A stretch of 55,609 nucleotides of DNA from an uncultured Verrucomicrobiota bacterium (GCA_903845125.1 CAIMWS010000164.1:1-55609); one strand, 5' to 3'. Numbered from the stretch's first letter, positions 18,573 to 27,785 are shown. Numbers and translations are program-made. Notes: generated by a model from the letters alone, not told the origin.

Positions 18573-19991
18573 TTGAAATTATCTGAAAAGACCCCCGTCC
18601 TGCTGATCCCCGCCTGCTTGAGGCGCATTTTGACCGAAACCCCTCAGTTGTGGCGCACTTACTGCGTCGGAGGCTGCGTGCGGGATTGGTTGCTGGGCCT
18701 GCCCTGCAAGGATCTGGACTTGGAGGTTTTTGGGGTTTCCTACCAGGATTTGGTCCAGGCTTTGAAACCGTGGGGTAAAACCGACTTGGTGGGCCGATCC
18801 TTTGGCGTGGTGAAATTAACCATCCATGGTGGTGAAACTTTTGACTTCACCATTCCCCGACGGGATTCCAAGGTGGCTCCCGGGCACAAAGGATTTGAAA
18901 TAGAGTTCGATCCCGACATTACTCCCCAACAAGCCGCCTCCCGCCGGGACTTCACCATCAACGCCTTGATGTATGATCCGGTGCATGACGAGATGCTGGA
19001 TTTTTTCGGAGGATTGAATGATCTTCGCAACCGGATTCTCCGCCATACCAGTTCCGCTTTTGCCGAGGATCCCCTGCGGGTGTTGCGAGGCATGCAATTT
19101 GCCGGGCGTTTCGGGTTGACCGCATGCGCGAAGACGCGGGAACTATGCCGTTCAATTGCTTCTGCATATACCGAACTGGCGGTTGAGCGGGTTCGCGAGG
19201 AGTGGTTCAAGTGGGCTGAAAAAAGCATCCTTCCGTCCGCCGGACTGAGGTTCCTGGAGCACACGGGATGGATCCGCCATTTCCCGGAAATCCAGGCGCT
19301 CCAAGGCGTGCCACAGGATCCCGAATGGCATCCGGAGGGGGATGTGTTTACCCATACCTGCCATGGTTGTGATGCGCTGCAGCGCCTGCCGGAGTGGCGG
19401 GCCGCTGACGCCGAGACGCGCATCGTTTTGATGCTGGCGGTTTTGGGCCATGATTTTGCCAAACCCCAGACCACCACTTTTGCCGAAAAGGGTGGCCGGA
19501 TGCGTTGGATTTCACCGGGGCACGAAGAGGGCGGTGGCCCGCTGGTGGAGCGATTCCTGGAACGTATCAATGCGCCGCTGGCGATTCGCAAACGGGTTCT
19601 TCCTTTGGTGGTCCAGCACCTGGCCCACCTGCAGCAAACCAGTGAGAAAGCAGTGCGGCGTCTGGCCAAACGGCTGGAGCCGGAAACGATCGAAAACCTT
19701 TGCCTGGTCATGATCGCGGATGGATCCGGTCGGCCCCCTTTGCCGGCGGAAGTGCCTCCCGGAGTAACCACTTTGCGGGAGATCGCCCGGGCGATGCAGT
19801 TAAACGCCGCCGCCCCCAAACCGATTCTTCAAGGGCGGCATCTGATGGAGATGGGCATCGCACCCGGGCCAGCCATGGGGGAAATCCTCGCCGGCGCCTT
19901 TGAGGCCCAGTTGGAGGGCTGTTTCAACAACCTGGAAGGCGCCCGGCAATGGGCCGGAATGAGGCTGGGGAGCCCATCATCCGGAACGTGA
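18573..19991 (+). CDS. cca: CCA tRNA nucleotidyltransferase with HD domain
   Basis: A 472-aa enzyme of the class II nucleotidyltransferase family that adds or repairs the 3'-CCA end of tRNAs. The catalytic head shows VGGCVRD (32-38) and the metal-binding pair in KDLDLE (D47, D49); the RRDFTINAL signature follows. A C-terminal HD phosphohydrolase-like domain is seen in LGHDFAKP (H293, D294). The architecture matches multifunctional CCA proteins; a poly(A) polymerase-like activity is the main alternative. The best start is a TTG at 18573 without a clear ribosome-binding site; no in-frame ATG precedes the GGxVRD motif. It lies 21 nt after the PLD gene. Confidence 0.87.
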   Translation: MKLSEKTPVLLIPACLRRILTETPQLWRTYCVGGCVRDWLLGLPCKDLDLEVFGVSYQDLVQALKPWGKTDLVGRSFGVVKLTIHGGETFDFTIPRRDSKVAPGHKGFEIEFDPDITPQQAASRRDFTINALMYDPVHDEMLDFFGGLNDLRNRILRHTSSAFAEDPLRVLRGMQFAGRFGLTACAKTRELCRSIASAYTELAVERVREEWFKWAEKSILPSAGLRFLEHTGWIRHFPEIQALQGVPQDPEWHPEGDVFTHTCHGCDALQRLPEWRAADAETRIVLMLAVLGHDFAKPQTTTFAEKGGRMRWISPGHEEGGGPLVERFLERINAPLAIRKRVLPLVVQHLAHLQQTSEKAVRRLAKRLEPETIENLCLVMIADGSGRPPLPAEVPPGVTTLREIARAMQLNAAAPKPILQGRHLMEMGIAPGPAMGEILAGAFEAQLEGCFNNLEGARQWAGMRLGSPSSGT

Positions 19992-20055
19992 GCCACGGCC
20001 TGGGAATCGCCTGAATATTCTGGCCCAAACTGTTCGTGGCGGCCAAACTCGGCCC

Positions 20056-21213
20056 ATGAGTTTACAGTCGATTGTCTCCCGCCACCTGGAAAGCGGCGAA
20101 AGTCTGCGGATTGAATGGACCGGCGAAATAATCACTCAGATTCAACCGGCACCGGAAAGTCATGCCTCAAAATGGCTGGCCCCGTGCCTGTTCGACGTGC
20201 AGGTCAATGGATACAATGGCGTGGATTTTCAAGGCGACGACGTGGGCTTGGAGGATCTGTTGCGGGCGGTTCATGGCCTGCGCCAGGCGGGTTGCACCAC
20301 CTTTTTGCTGACGTTGATCACCGATGAATGGCCGCGCCTGCTGCGGCGTTTAAACCATTTGCGGGATTTGCGCCAGCAATCGCCCGAGTTGATCCAGGCT
20401 ATCCGCGGCTGGCATTTGGAGGGGCCTTTTTTATCTCCCGAACCGGGCTATCACGGCGCCCACAATCCAGCCTGGATGCTGGATCCCTCACCCAGACATC
20501 TGCGGGAACTGGCGGCCACAGTGGAAGGGGATGCGGTGCTGTTAACCATGGCTCCGGAACGCCAGGGAGTGATGGCGGCGGTCGAAGCGGCCACCGCCAT
20601 GGGATGGAAGGTCAGCTTGGGCCACTCCAATGCATCCGCTGCGGAATTGGCTGAAGCCATCCTGCGGGGCGCCCGTGGCTTCACGCACCTCGCCAACGCC
20701 TGCCCGCGTGAACTCGACCGTCATGACAATATTGTGTGGCGGGTTATGGATGGGGGATTCAATTTTTTCAGCCTGATCCCGGATGGAATGCATGTTTCAC
20801 CGCCGCTATTCCGGCTCATCCACCGCGCAGCGGGCAAGCCGCGCATCATTTATACGAGCGATGCCATGGCCGCCGCCGGCGCCCCGCCGGGACGTTACCG
20901 CCTGGGCACCATGGAACTGGAAGTGGGTGGGGATCAGATTGTGCGGCAGCCTGGAAAGACGAATTTTGCCGGTTCAGCGCTGCGGCCGATCGAAGGCGTT
21001 TTACGAGCCACAAAAATGCTGGGCGGCGATTGGCGGGAAGCCTGGCGGCGCTATTCAGTGAACCCGGCGGCCTTAATGGGTTGGGATCCGGCCCTCAAGC
21101 CCGGCATGCCCGCCGATTTTTGCTTGTTGACCACCAACTCCAACGGGAATTTGGAGGAAATGCAAGTCTGGCATCGGGGCCGGTTGTTCGCAGTGACGGA
21201 ACTATTGAATTAA
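20056..21213 (+). CDS. nagA: N-acetylglucosamine-6-phosphate deacetylase
   Basis: A 385-aa cytoplasmic amidohydrolase. The family landmarks are at the expected spacing: HLEGPF (H120, E122), LGHSNA (H190), THLANA (H211), PDGMHV, and TSDAMAAAG with catalytic D269. E122, H190 and H211 correspond to the metal ligands of NagA. It should remove acetate from GlcNAc-6-phosphate, giving glucosamine-6-phosphate. It is followed after 21 nt by a secreted GH95-like glycosidase gene, consistent with use of amino-sugar-containing glycans. No nagB or transporter is in the window. THLANA replaces the more usual THLFNAM, so a related N-acetyl-hexosamine phosphate is possible. Confidence 0.87.
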   Translation: MSLQSIVSRHLESGESLRIEWTGEIITQIQPAPESHASKWLAPCLFDVQVNGYNGVDFQGDDVGLEDLLRAVHGLRQAGCTTFLLTLITDEWPRLLRRLNHLRDLRQQSPELIQAIRGWHLEGPFLSPEPGYHGAHNPAWMLDPSPRHLRELAATVEGDAVLLTMAPERQGVMAAVEAATAMGWKVSLGHSNASAAELAEAILRGARGFTHLANACPRELDRHDNIVWRVMDGGFNFFSLIPDGMHVSPPLFRLIHRAAGKPRIIYTSDAMAAAGAPPGRYRLGTMELEVGGDQIVRQPGKTNFAGSALRPIEGVLRATKMLGGDWREAWRRYSVNPAALMGWDPALKPGMPADFCLLTTNSNGNLEEMQVWHRGRLFAVTELLN

Positions 21214-21234
21214 TTTTTTAAACCGAAGGTTTTT

Positions 21235-23841
21235 ATGATCCATGCCTGGTCGAATAAACTGCCTGCCTCCCGGGCGGCAGCGTTTTGGATGACGGTCGCC
21301 GGATTGCTGATAGCGAAGCCGGAACCGATGAGCCAGCCCGGTGAGCCCGGTTGGTTATCTGCGCGAGTGGAATACCCGGCCTATTTATCCCAACACGACA
21401 TCGTATATCAAACGCCCGGCTATGAAGGATACGAGGGATTTCCGCTGGGGAATGGCGATTTATCAGCCATGCTTTGGACGGGGGACTCCAGCGTGGTGGC
21501 GCAAATCAACAAATGCGACACCTGGGATGCCGCTCTGCCCGGCGACACCAGCGGGGATATTTTGCGTTCCTGTGGTCGGGTGACTATCGATTTTGCCACT
21601 CCGTGCTACCAATGGCTTTACTTGGACGGATTCGAGGCCCGGTTAAGCTTGGCCGAGGCAAAGGCCAAAATCACAAGCCTAACGCCGTTTTTAAGCACGG
21701 ACAGTGCCGCCTGGGTCCAGCCCAATCATAACGTGTTTTTGGTGGCTTGCGAGGTTCAGGGACGTGGCGATTTGGCAGCCAAAGGCACCCCGGTGCGAAT
21801 TGCCTTGGAACGTTGGGGCAGCCGGGCTTTTGGTGGATGGTATGGCGGCATTGTCCGTGGCGCAGAAAAGGGATTGGGCGCCGCTCAAGCCGGAACCGTC
21901 GGGCGAGATATTTGGGTGGTGGAAAACCTGGCGCACGGCTCTTTTGCGATGGCCGCACGGGTGCTGGGTGCGCCCGAGGCGAAGGCCGCCCTGGCGCACA
22001 GTCGGCGGGGGGAAATCCTCTTGGATGGCAGGCCCACCCAAAAGTTCACGCTGGCGGTGGCGGTGGCGACCAGCCAGGAGTCCCCGGAGCCGTTGGCGGC
22101 GGCCCGGCGGTTGCTGGACGATTGCGAAAGCCGCGGGGTGAAGGCCCTGCAGGAGGCGCACCGGCAATGGTGGGCCGCGTTTTGGAAGAAATCCTTTCTG
22201 CATACCGGGAATGATTATCTGGAGAACCTTTATTACCTGCATTTATACCTGATGGGCAGCGGCTCGCGCGGGCGTTTTCCGCTGGTTTTCAATGGCGGGG
22301 CCTTCACCTGGAACCACGATGTGCGGCAATGGGTGACTCCGCACCATTGGAATATGCAGCAGGCTTATTGGAGCTTGTGCACCGCGAACCATGCCGATCT
22401 CTTGCGGCCTTACGTGGACACCTATTGGCGGTTGCGGCCATTCGCCGAAAAACAGGCGGAGCGGCGTGGCTATCCGGGCGCCATCCTTTGGAGCGAGGGA
22501 CATTCGCTGCTGGGAGAAATGAGCTTCTGGGACCGGGGTGACATGATCAATAATTTCACCCCCGCCTCCCAGATGGCCCAGTTCTTTTGGGAATACGCGC
22601 GGTGGACGGGGGATCAGGAATTCCTCCGGGAACGGGCTTATCCATTCCTGAAAAAGGCGGCGGAATTCTATGTGCAGGCGTTGCGCTGGGATGCCCTGCG
22701 CAACGAGTTTTTCATTTTCCCATCGCAACCCTACGAAAGCCCGGAGAACAACCAATGCCGCAATCCCATTACCGACCTGGCCATGATCCGGGTTTCCTTT
22801 GCGCGGTTGATCGAAATGAGCCGGCAATTGAACCTCGATGAGGGAAAACGCGCACAATGGCAAAACATCCTGGAGCATCTGCCGGCCTATCCCCAGGCCG
22901 TGCCCGCTCCAGGCGGGCCGGTTTTTGCCGTGGCCTGGAACCAGGCCGGAGAAATCATCCGGGAGGGGCTGTCGGCAAAATGGTTTTGCCGCAATTGCGC
23001 GCCGGTATTTCCAGCCGGTGACCTGGGTTTGAAAGACAAGGGAACTCCGCTTTTTGAAACTGCCGTCCGGACCATTCGTGAATACCCCTTGGATCAAATG
23101 GGCGCCATCGAACCCATGGCGCTGGTCTGCGCCCGCCTTGGATTGGGAAACGAAGCGGAGGCACACTTGAACTCCACCATCCGTCGCTTGCAGCATTTCC
23201 CTCAAGGACTGTTTTACAATATCAATCACTGGTATACCTACTCGCGATACCAGAACGCGGCCACCAATCCGGTTTTCTCCTGCCAGCGCGACTATATCCA
23301 TGATCGGGCGGTGACTTATCGCAACGTCAATGCCTCGGGTGACAAGATCGACCTGCCGATGCAACCATTCATCCAACACGGCCATGAACCGCTCGGTATT
23401 CTGGCGGCAGCGGTCAATGAGATGCTGCTGCAAAGCCATGACGGAGTGATTCGGGTTTTCCCCGGGGTGCCCAGCGCCTGGCCCGCCGCTTTTCAACTGC
23501 GCGCCAACGGAGCCTTCCTGGTTTCCTCCACGCGGCAACCGGGAAAGCCAGCAGACTTGGTGGTTGTGGAGAGTTTGGAGGGGAATACCTGCCGGATGGA
23601 AAATCCCTGGCCCGGGCAGCCGGTTGGCTTGAAACAAATAACCGGCAACCAAGGAGCGCCTGTGAAAATCAATCCGGGCGCGAGCAACACCTTGTCATTC
23701 AATACCGAAAAAGGGGCTGCCTATTGCCTCCGGTTGGAAGCTGAAGCAGATAAACCGCTGCAGTTGTCGAACTTTTCCGGCAAAGTCAGCCAGGCGCCGA
23801 AACGCTTCCAGGAAGCGATGCTGGGCAAGGCCCGGGATTAG
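21235..23841 (+). CDS. Secreted GH95-like (alpha/alpha)6-barrel glycoside hydrolase
   Basis: An 868-aa protein with an N-terminal hydrophobic segment that looks like a signal peptide. The N-terminal beta domain carries 'FPLGNGDLSAMLWTG', as in GH95 alpha-L-fucosidase/galactosidase enzymes. A helical (alpha/alpha)6 domain follows (WNHDVRQW, then HHWNMQQAYW at 370-379), and the C-terminus has the GH95-like 'GVIRVFPGVPSAWP' element. Where GH95 enzymes have an N-x-N pair before the YW, this protein reads H371-W-N373 by eye, so substrate or mechanism may differ. AAGG lies 5 nt before the ATG. Probably co-transcribed with nagA (21-nt gap). Activity on fucose or galactose is inference only. Confidence 0.65.
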   Translation: MIHAWSNKLPASRAAAFWMTVAGLLIAKPEPMSQPGEPGWLSARVEYPAYLSQHDIVYQTPGYEGYEGFPLGNGDLSAMLWTGDSSVVAQINKCDTWDAALPGDTSGDILRSCGRVTIDFATPCYQWLYLDGFEARLSLAEAKAKITSLTPFLSTDSAAWVQPNHNVFLVACEVQGRGDLAAKGTPVRIALERWGSRAFGGWYGGIVRGAEKGLGAAQAGTVGRDIWVVENLAHGSFAMAARVLGAPEAKAALAHSRRGEILLDGRPTQKFTLAVAVATSQESPEPLAAARRLLDDCESRGVKALQEAHRQWWAAFWKKSFLHTGNDYLENLYYLHLYLMGSGSRGRFPLVFNGGAFTWNHDVRQWVTPHHWNMQQAYWSLCTANHADLLRPYVDTYWRLRPFAEKQAERRGYPGAILWSEGHSLLGEMSFWDRGDMINNFTPASQMAQFFWEYARWTGDQEFLRERAYPFLKKAAEFYVQALRWDALRNEFFIFPSQPYESPENNQCRNPITDLAMIRVSFARLIEMSRQLNLDEGKRAQWQNILEHLPAYPQAVPAPGGPVFAVAWNQAGEIIREGLSAKWFCRNCAPVFPAGDLGLKDKGTPLFETAVRTIREYPLDQMGAIEPMALVCARLGLGNEAEAHLNSTIRRLQHFPQGLFYNINHWYTYSRYQNAATNPVFSCQRDYIHDRAVTYRNVNASGDKIDLPMQPFIQHGHEPLGILAAAVNEMLLQSHDGVIRVFPGVPSAWPAAFQLRANGAFLVSSTRQPGKPADLVVVESLEGNTCRMENPWPGQPVGLKQITGNQGAPVKINPGASNTLSFNTEKGAAYCLRLEAEADKPLQLSNFSGKVSQAPKRFQEAMLGKARD

Positions 23842-23851
23842 TAACGACGCG

Positions 23852-24853
23852 TCAGGTTTCGAGCAGCTTTTGGACCTCGCGCATGATGTCCTCGGCGGTG
23901 GGTTTGGCCGCCAAGGGGCCTTGGGTCTCTTTGCGGCGGCAGGCAGAAGCGGCCTCCGCGAACCCGCAATCCGCCAGCAGGCAGGCTACCTGGGACCGGA
24001 TTTCTTCCAAATCGGATTTTTCTTTGGGTGACAATAATTGCCGGGTAGTTCCCAATTGGAATCCGCGCAGGGATAGCCCGGCCCGGAAGCCCTCGGGGAA
24101 GTTTGGGCCAAACAACATGGCATTGATCAAATCCAGCAGTTTTAGTTGAAGCCGCTTGCCTTCCTGCCAATTGCCAGACCGGAAATACTGGTAGAGCTTC
24201 ATGATCACTTCCGGCACCACCCCTGCGCTGGCGATGGTCCCGCCATCCGCTCCCATCAGGAGCGAAGGGAACAGAATTTCTTCGCAGCCAATCAGGCAGG
24301 AGAAATCGGGGCGCTGCGGTTTGACTTGATGCAGCGTGTTCAGGAAGCGCGACAGGTCGCGGCTGCTATCTTTGACACCGACGATGCGGGGGCAGTCCAA
24401 CGCCAGCCGGGTGAGCACGGGAACGCTGATTTCGTTGGAGAATTGGGGAATGTTATAGAGCACAATATCGATGGGCGTCTGCCGGGCGATTTCCCGGAAG
24501 AAATGCTCAATGCTCTCCTGGCTTACCTTGTAATAGTAGGGGCCGGTAATGGAAACCGCGGTGCATCCCCAATCGGCATAGGCGCGGCAAGCTTCCAGAA
24601 TCATGGAGATGTTATTTTCGGCCGCGCCCGCCAAAATCGGCACGCGCCCCCGGTTCTCCTCCGCCACGATTTGGATGACCCGTTTGCGTTCCTCAAAGCT
24701 CAAGCGGATAAACTCGCCGGTGCTGCCATTGGGGTAAAGTCCGCTGACGCCTTTTTCAATCAACCAGTTAATCAGGCGGCGAAGCTCGCCTTCGTTGATC
24801 CGGCCGTCGTTGTCAAACGGCACCAAATTGGGGACAAATATACCTTGAATCAT
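23852..24853 (-). CDS. DapA/NanA-family lyase (dihydrodipicolinate synthase-like)
   Basis: A 333-aa class I aldolase of the DapA/N-acetylneuraminate lyase superfamily. GSTGE (43-47), the catalytic tyrosine in LYNIP (Y133) and the Schiff-base lysine in GVKDSS (K161) are all present, so it should be active. The C-terminal 40-60 residues form an extra charged helical tail that DapA lacks. Given the nearby NagA, sulfatase and sugar dehydrogenases, a sugar-acid or sialic-acid-like aldolase is as likely as lysine biosynthesis. The ATG at 24853 gives the normal family N-terminus (MIQGIFVPNLVPF). It follows a pseudopilin gene by 20 nt on the same strand and converges with the GH95-like gene (10 nt apart). 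Confidence 0.82.
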   Translation of the reverse strand: MIQGIFVPNLVPFDNDGRINEGELRRLINWLIEKGVSGLYPNGSTGEFIRLSFEERKRVIQIVAEENRGRVPILAGAAENNISMILEACRAYADWGCTAVSITGPYYYKVSQESIEHFFREIARQTPIDIVLYNIPQFSNEISVPVLTRLALDCPRIVGVKDSSRDLSRFLNTLHQVKPQRPDFSCLIGCEEILFPSLLMGADGGTIASAGVVPEVIMKLYQYFRSGNWQEGKRLQLKLLDLINAMLFGPNFPEGFRAGLSLRGFQLGTTRQLLSPKEKSDLEEIRSQVACLLADCGFAEAASACRRKETQGPLAAKPTAEDIMREVQKLLET

Positions 24854-24873
24854 AAGCAAAATAAAATGGGGAA

Positions 24874-25665
24874 CTACCACCAAAACGAAGGATCACCATC
24901 GGTACGCACGATCATTTTTTCAAATTTCCGCCACTCCAGGTGGTTGTCGAGGCACAAAACATTGCCCCCCGCGGGCAGGTTGCCGCGAGTATTAAGGTGG
25001 GCCGCCTGGTGCCCTTTCCAGCCCCCATCCACGTTGCGGTAGCGATTGGCCAGGCGGTTGTTTTCATTGGCGCCCACCGAAAGGGTGGAATCCGCCAGCA
25101 TGGCGCGTTCGCTGGGACGGGTGGGGATGCTCACGTTGTTGACCTTGATGGGCTTGGCGGTGAGGGTGTAATTGATGTTCGTTTCCCGAACCCGGCCGCA
25201 ATAGGGGAAGCTCATGACGTAACCCAAAACGCGGTAGCCCAAACCGGGCTGGTTCGGATTGGTGGTGAATACCCAGAGTTCGTCATTATCCTGTTTGAGG
25301 AACGAGGGACAGTAAAACATGTGCCGCTTGCCGCCGTATTTGAGGAGTTGATCGGTTACGCGCTCCGGGCAATCCCAAGGCCAATAGCCCAATTCGCCGT
25401 TGGCATTCTTCAGCTCCGGGAACTTGTCATTGAAATCGTTGGCATACATGGTGCAGGAAAGGCCGAATTGTCGCAGGTTGCTCGAGCAACGGGCTATTTT
25501 GCTCTTTTCCTTGGCCCGGGCCAGCGAGGGCAGCAGCATGCTGGCCAGGATGGCGATGATGGCAATGACCACCAGCAACTCGATCAAGGTAAAGGCGAAC
25601 ACCGAATCCCGCCCGCGGAAACCTTGCCGGGGCAGGGGATCGTGAAGATTAGCAATCGTTTTCAT
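24874..25665 (-). CDS. Pseudopilin (prepilin-type N-terminal methylation domain)
   Basis: A 263-aa protein. After a 24-residue leader, [18 protein letters not shown] is the type IV pilin/pseudopilin cleavage and methylation segment and N-terminal helix. The body is of the verrucomicrobial/planctomycete pseudopilin type. Near the C-terminus GGNVLCLDNHLEW corresponds to the usual GGxNVxxxDGH element, with DNH in place of DGH. No secretion or pilus assembly gene is close, which is normal for this scattered paralogous family. The ATG at 25665 is preferred. The lyase gene follows after 20 nt, so the two are probably co-transcribed, although a functional link is uncertain. Confidence 0.83.
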   Translation of the reverse strand: MKTIANLHDPLPRQGFRGRDSVFAFTLIELLVVIAIIAILASMLLPSLARAKEKSKIARCSSNLRQFGLSCTMYANDFNDKFPELKNANGELGYWPWDCPERVTDQLLKYGGKRHMFYCPSFLKQDNDELWVFTTNPNQPGLGYRVLGYVMSFPYCGRVRETNINYTLTAKPIKVNNVSIPTRPSERAMLADSTLSVGANENNRLANRYRNVDGGWKGHQAAHLNTRGNLPAGGNVLCLDNHLEWRKFEKMIVRTDGDPSFWW

Positions 25666-25742
25666 ATGCTCACATAGGTTCCTGACCATCAAGCTAGTCA
25701 AAACTGCTAAAGTTCAAAGCAAATATTTCACAAGGCTCAAAA

Positions 25743-25771
25743 TTGGCCAATCCTCAAGAATGGATTATAAT
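25743..25771 (+). promoter_or_regulatory. Putative promoter of msrB with leaderless geometry
   Basis: TTGGCC (25743-25748), a 17-nt spacer and a perfect TATAAT (25766-25771). The predicted start site, about 7 nt downstream, coincides with the ATG at 25779. This argues that translation begins at 25779 on a leaderless transcript and that the ATG at 25770, inside the -10 box, is not used. Confidence 0.5.
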
Positions 25772-25778
25772 GGGGGCG

Positions 25779-26363
25779 ATGGGAAAAATGAGCACTATCG
25801 CAGGATGCATTGGCGTGGTGGGACTCGCCCTGATGGCGGGAACGATCCACGCTGCCAACCATACCAACCAGATCCCGAGCGGGATCCAAAGAAATATGAC
25901 TGTCAAAGTCCGCTTGCTTGATGAAAACGGTGTAATGGGAGCCGCAGTTGCCCAGCCCAAGGTGGTGAAAACCGACGCTGAATGGCGCCGGTTGCTGACC
26001 CCGGCACAGTATCAAATTGCCCGCGGCAAAGGGACTGAACGCGCGTTCTGCGGAGCCTTTTATGACCACAAAAAGCCCGGGATCTATTTGTGCGTGTGTT
26101 GCCAGCTGCCATTATTTTCGGCGGAAACCAAATTCGATTCCGGCACTGGCTGGCCCAGCTTCTTTGCCCCGATAGCGGCCGAAAATGTAACCAATCATCC
26201 CGACCTGAGCCTTGGCATGCGGCGGGTGGAAATCTTGTGCACCCGATGCGACGGCCACCTGGGCCATGTTTTTGAGGACGGACCCCCGCCTACAGGCCTG
26301 CGGTATTGCCTGAATTCGGAATCCCTGGTGTTCCAGGAGAAAAAATCCGCCGCGAAGAAATAA
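25779..26363 (+). CDS. msrB: Exported peptide-methionine (R)-S-oxide reductase
   Basis: A 194-aa protein with a signal peptide at about 1-23 (MGKM then a hydrophobic core ending AGTIHAA). The MsrB domain has two zinc-binding pairs, CVCC (C105, C108) and CTRC (C154, C157) followed by DGHLGHVF, and the catalytic cysteine in RYCLNSES (C177); GTGWPSF is also conserved. It should reduce methionine-R-sulfoxide in exported proteins, using an unknown periplasmic reductant. Alternative starts are an ATG at 25770 and one at 25788; 25779 fits the promoter spacing. It converges with the ceramidase-like gene, with only 3 nt between the stops. Confidence 0.88.
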   Translation: MGKMSTIAGCIGVVGLALMAGTIHAANHTNQIPSGIQRNMTVKVRLLDENGVMGAAVAQPKVVKTDAEWRRLLTPAQYQIARGKGTERAFCGAFYDHKKPGIYLCVCCQLPLFSAETKFDSGTGWPSFFAPIAAENVTNHPDLSLGMRRVEILCTRCDGHLGHVFEDGPPPTGLRYCLNSESLVFQEKKSAAKK

Positions 26364-26366
26364 TTC

Positions 26367-27776
26367 CTAATCCCGGCGCACGGGCGGCTTTTCGCGCAGT
26401 TCAATCAGCATTTGAACGGCGGCATCGGCGAGCCTTTCTCCGGAGCCGGCCGCGCAGCGGGCACTTTCCGGTTCATAGTTGCCTTCCGCGTAACTCCGGC
26501 GATCCGGGATGTAACCGATGTTTTCATTCGCCAGCTCCACCACCATGGTTTGGGGAAAGGGAGAACGCTTTTTTATGGCGAGCCCGATTTCCACGAACAC
26601 TTCACCAGGCAAGCCGATCCACGCCAGTTCTTTGCCCAAGGCCATCGCCTGCACTTCCACCTGCAGAGGTTTACCCTCGCGGGCCGCCACATCCAATGCC
26701 CGATAAGCCCTGACCAACTTCATAAAATTGCCGCCGCTGTCATCCTTGACGGTGTCCAAGGTTTTTCGGGCTGCGGCCACCTCCTCTGGAGAGATGCCTG
26801 GCAAGGCCAGTTCGACGGTCTGGATCTTGGCCGTCAAAGGCGCAGCAGACAGGGGCTTCAAATCTTTGTAGGCCTGAAAAACCGTGGCGCCCAGAATCAC
26901 CCCAATCCGGTTTTGCTCAAAAGCGCCACTGTTCGGCCATTTCCAAAAAAAATCGAAGTTATTGATATTACCACAGGTGCCGTTCGCGGTGAGGGTCAGG
27001 TGGCCGGCGCCATGGTAACCAGCCAGCACGCGGCCCAAGGCGCCGGGCCAATCCGCGCTGAACTTGCTGCCGCCGGTGGTATCCGGATGCATGGCAAAAT
27101 TGACATAGGTGGCGATGGCTTGAGCGGGTCCGGTTGCCTCGGGCGATTCGGCATAAAAAATGCCCACTTCGGGATCGGAGGGGCCGGCTGGCAGGCCGAT
27201 GTTGGGATTCAATTTGCCCGGATTCCAGCCCACACTGCCATCGCGCATGAAGTAGCGGCGGTTGTAAGCCAGGTTTTCACACCGGCCGCGGGTGGTGCTC
27301 AGACGGGCCGGGCGCAATTTCTCATTGGCCAGGCAAACGCTTTCCGCGATGCGCTTGGGTAACTGGGCGGTATAGTCCACCGCGATTTGCCGCTGGCCGC
27401 CCATGGCGGGGCTGCGGTTATTGCGATTGGCCAGTTCCGGACCGGTGTGGGCATGGGTGGCGCTGATCATCACTTGCGTTCCCGGAATGCCGGCCGATTT
27501 TTGGATTTCAAGCCGGGCCTGATCCGTGATTTCGCGCGTCACACTGATGATGTCCACCACCACCAGGGCGAGCTTATCACCGCCCGATTCGATGACCATG
27601 GCCTTGCTATACAAGGAATCCAGCACCCCATCGGCACCGCGTTCGTGGTAATAGCCCGCCATGGGAATGCCCAGGGGAGGGGTGATATCCACCGTCGCCA
27701 CGCCGACGCGGTAATCAATGGCCGCTTCAGCCAAAGAGGTGGATAAGAAAATCGCCATCAAATACGGATGTTTCAT
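26367..27776 (-). CDS. Secreted neutral ceramidase-like hydrolase
   Basis: A 469-aa protein with a short signal peptide (about 1-18). The N-terminal part matches the neutral/alkaline non-lysosomal ceramidase fold: VGVATVDITPPLGIPMAGY at the start, ISATHAHTGP (zinc-binding histidines), NFAMHPDTTG and NGTCGNINN. It is shorter than classical ceramidases (about 650-700 aa) and lacks their C-terminal immunoglobulin-like domain, as do many planctomycete/verrucomicrobial homologues whose substrates are unknown. It is the last gene of a minus-strand operon with two Gfo/Idh/MocA enzymes and an aminotransferase (9-nt gap), which suggests hydrolysis of an amide or ester in a glycan or glycolipid rather than ceramide itself. 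Confidence 0.78.
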   Translation of the reverse strand: MKHPYLMAIFLSTSLAEAAIDYRVGVATVDITPPLGIPMAGYYHERGADGVLDSLYSKAMVIESGGDKLALVVVDIISVTREITDQARLEIQKSAGIPGTQVMISATHAHTGPELANRNNRSPAMGGQRQIAVDYTAQLPKRIAESVCLANEKLRPARLSTTRGRCENLAYNRRYFMRDGSVGWNPGKLNPNIGLPAGPSDPEVGIFYAESPEATGPAQAIATYVNFAMHPDTTGGSKFSADWPGALGRVLAGYHGAGHLTLTANGTCGNINNFDFFWKWPNSGAFEQNRIGVILGATVFQAYKDLKPLSAAPLTAKIQTVELALPGISPEEVAAARKTLDTVKDDSGGNFMKLVRAYRALDVAAREGKPLQVEVQAMALGKELAWIGLPGEVFVEIGLAIKKRSPFPQTMVVELANENIGYIPDRRSYAEGNYEPESARCAAGSGERLADAAVQMLIELREKPPVRRD

Positions 27777-27785
27777 AAAAAAACT

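Noticed and set aside
22243..23652. Long minus-strand open frame opposite the GH95-like gene
   Set aside because: No domain is visible, and it would lie wholly inside a conserved secreted enzyme gene.
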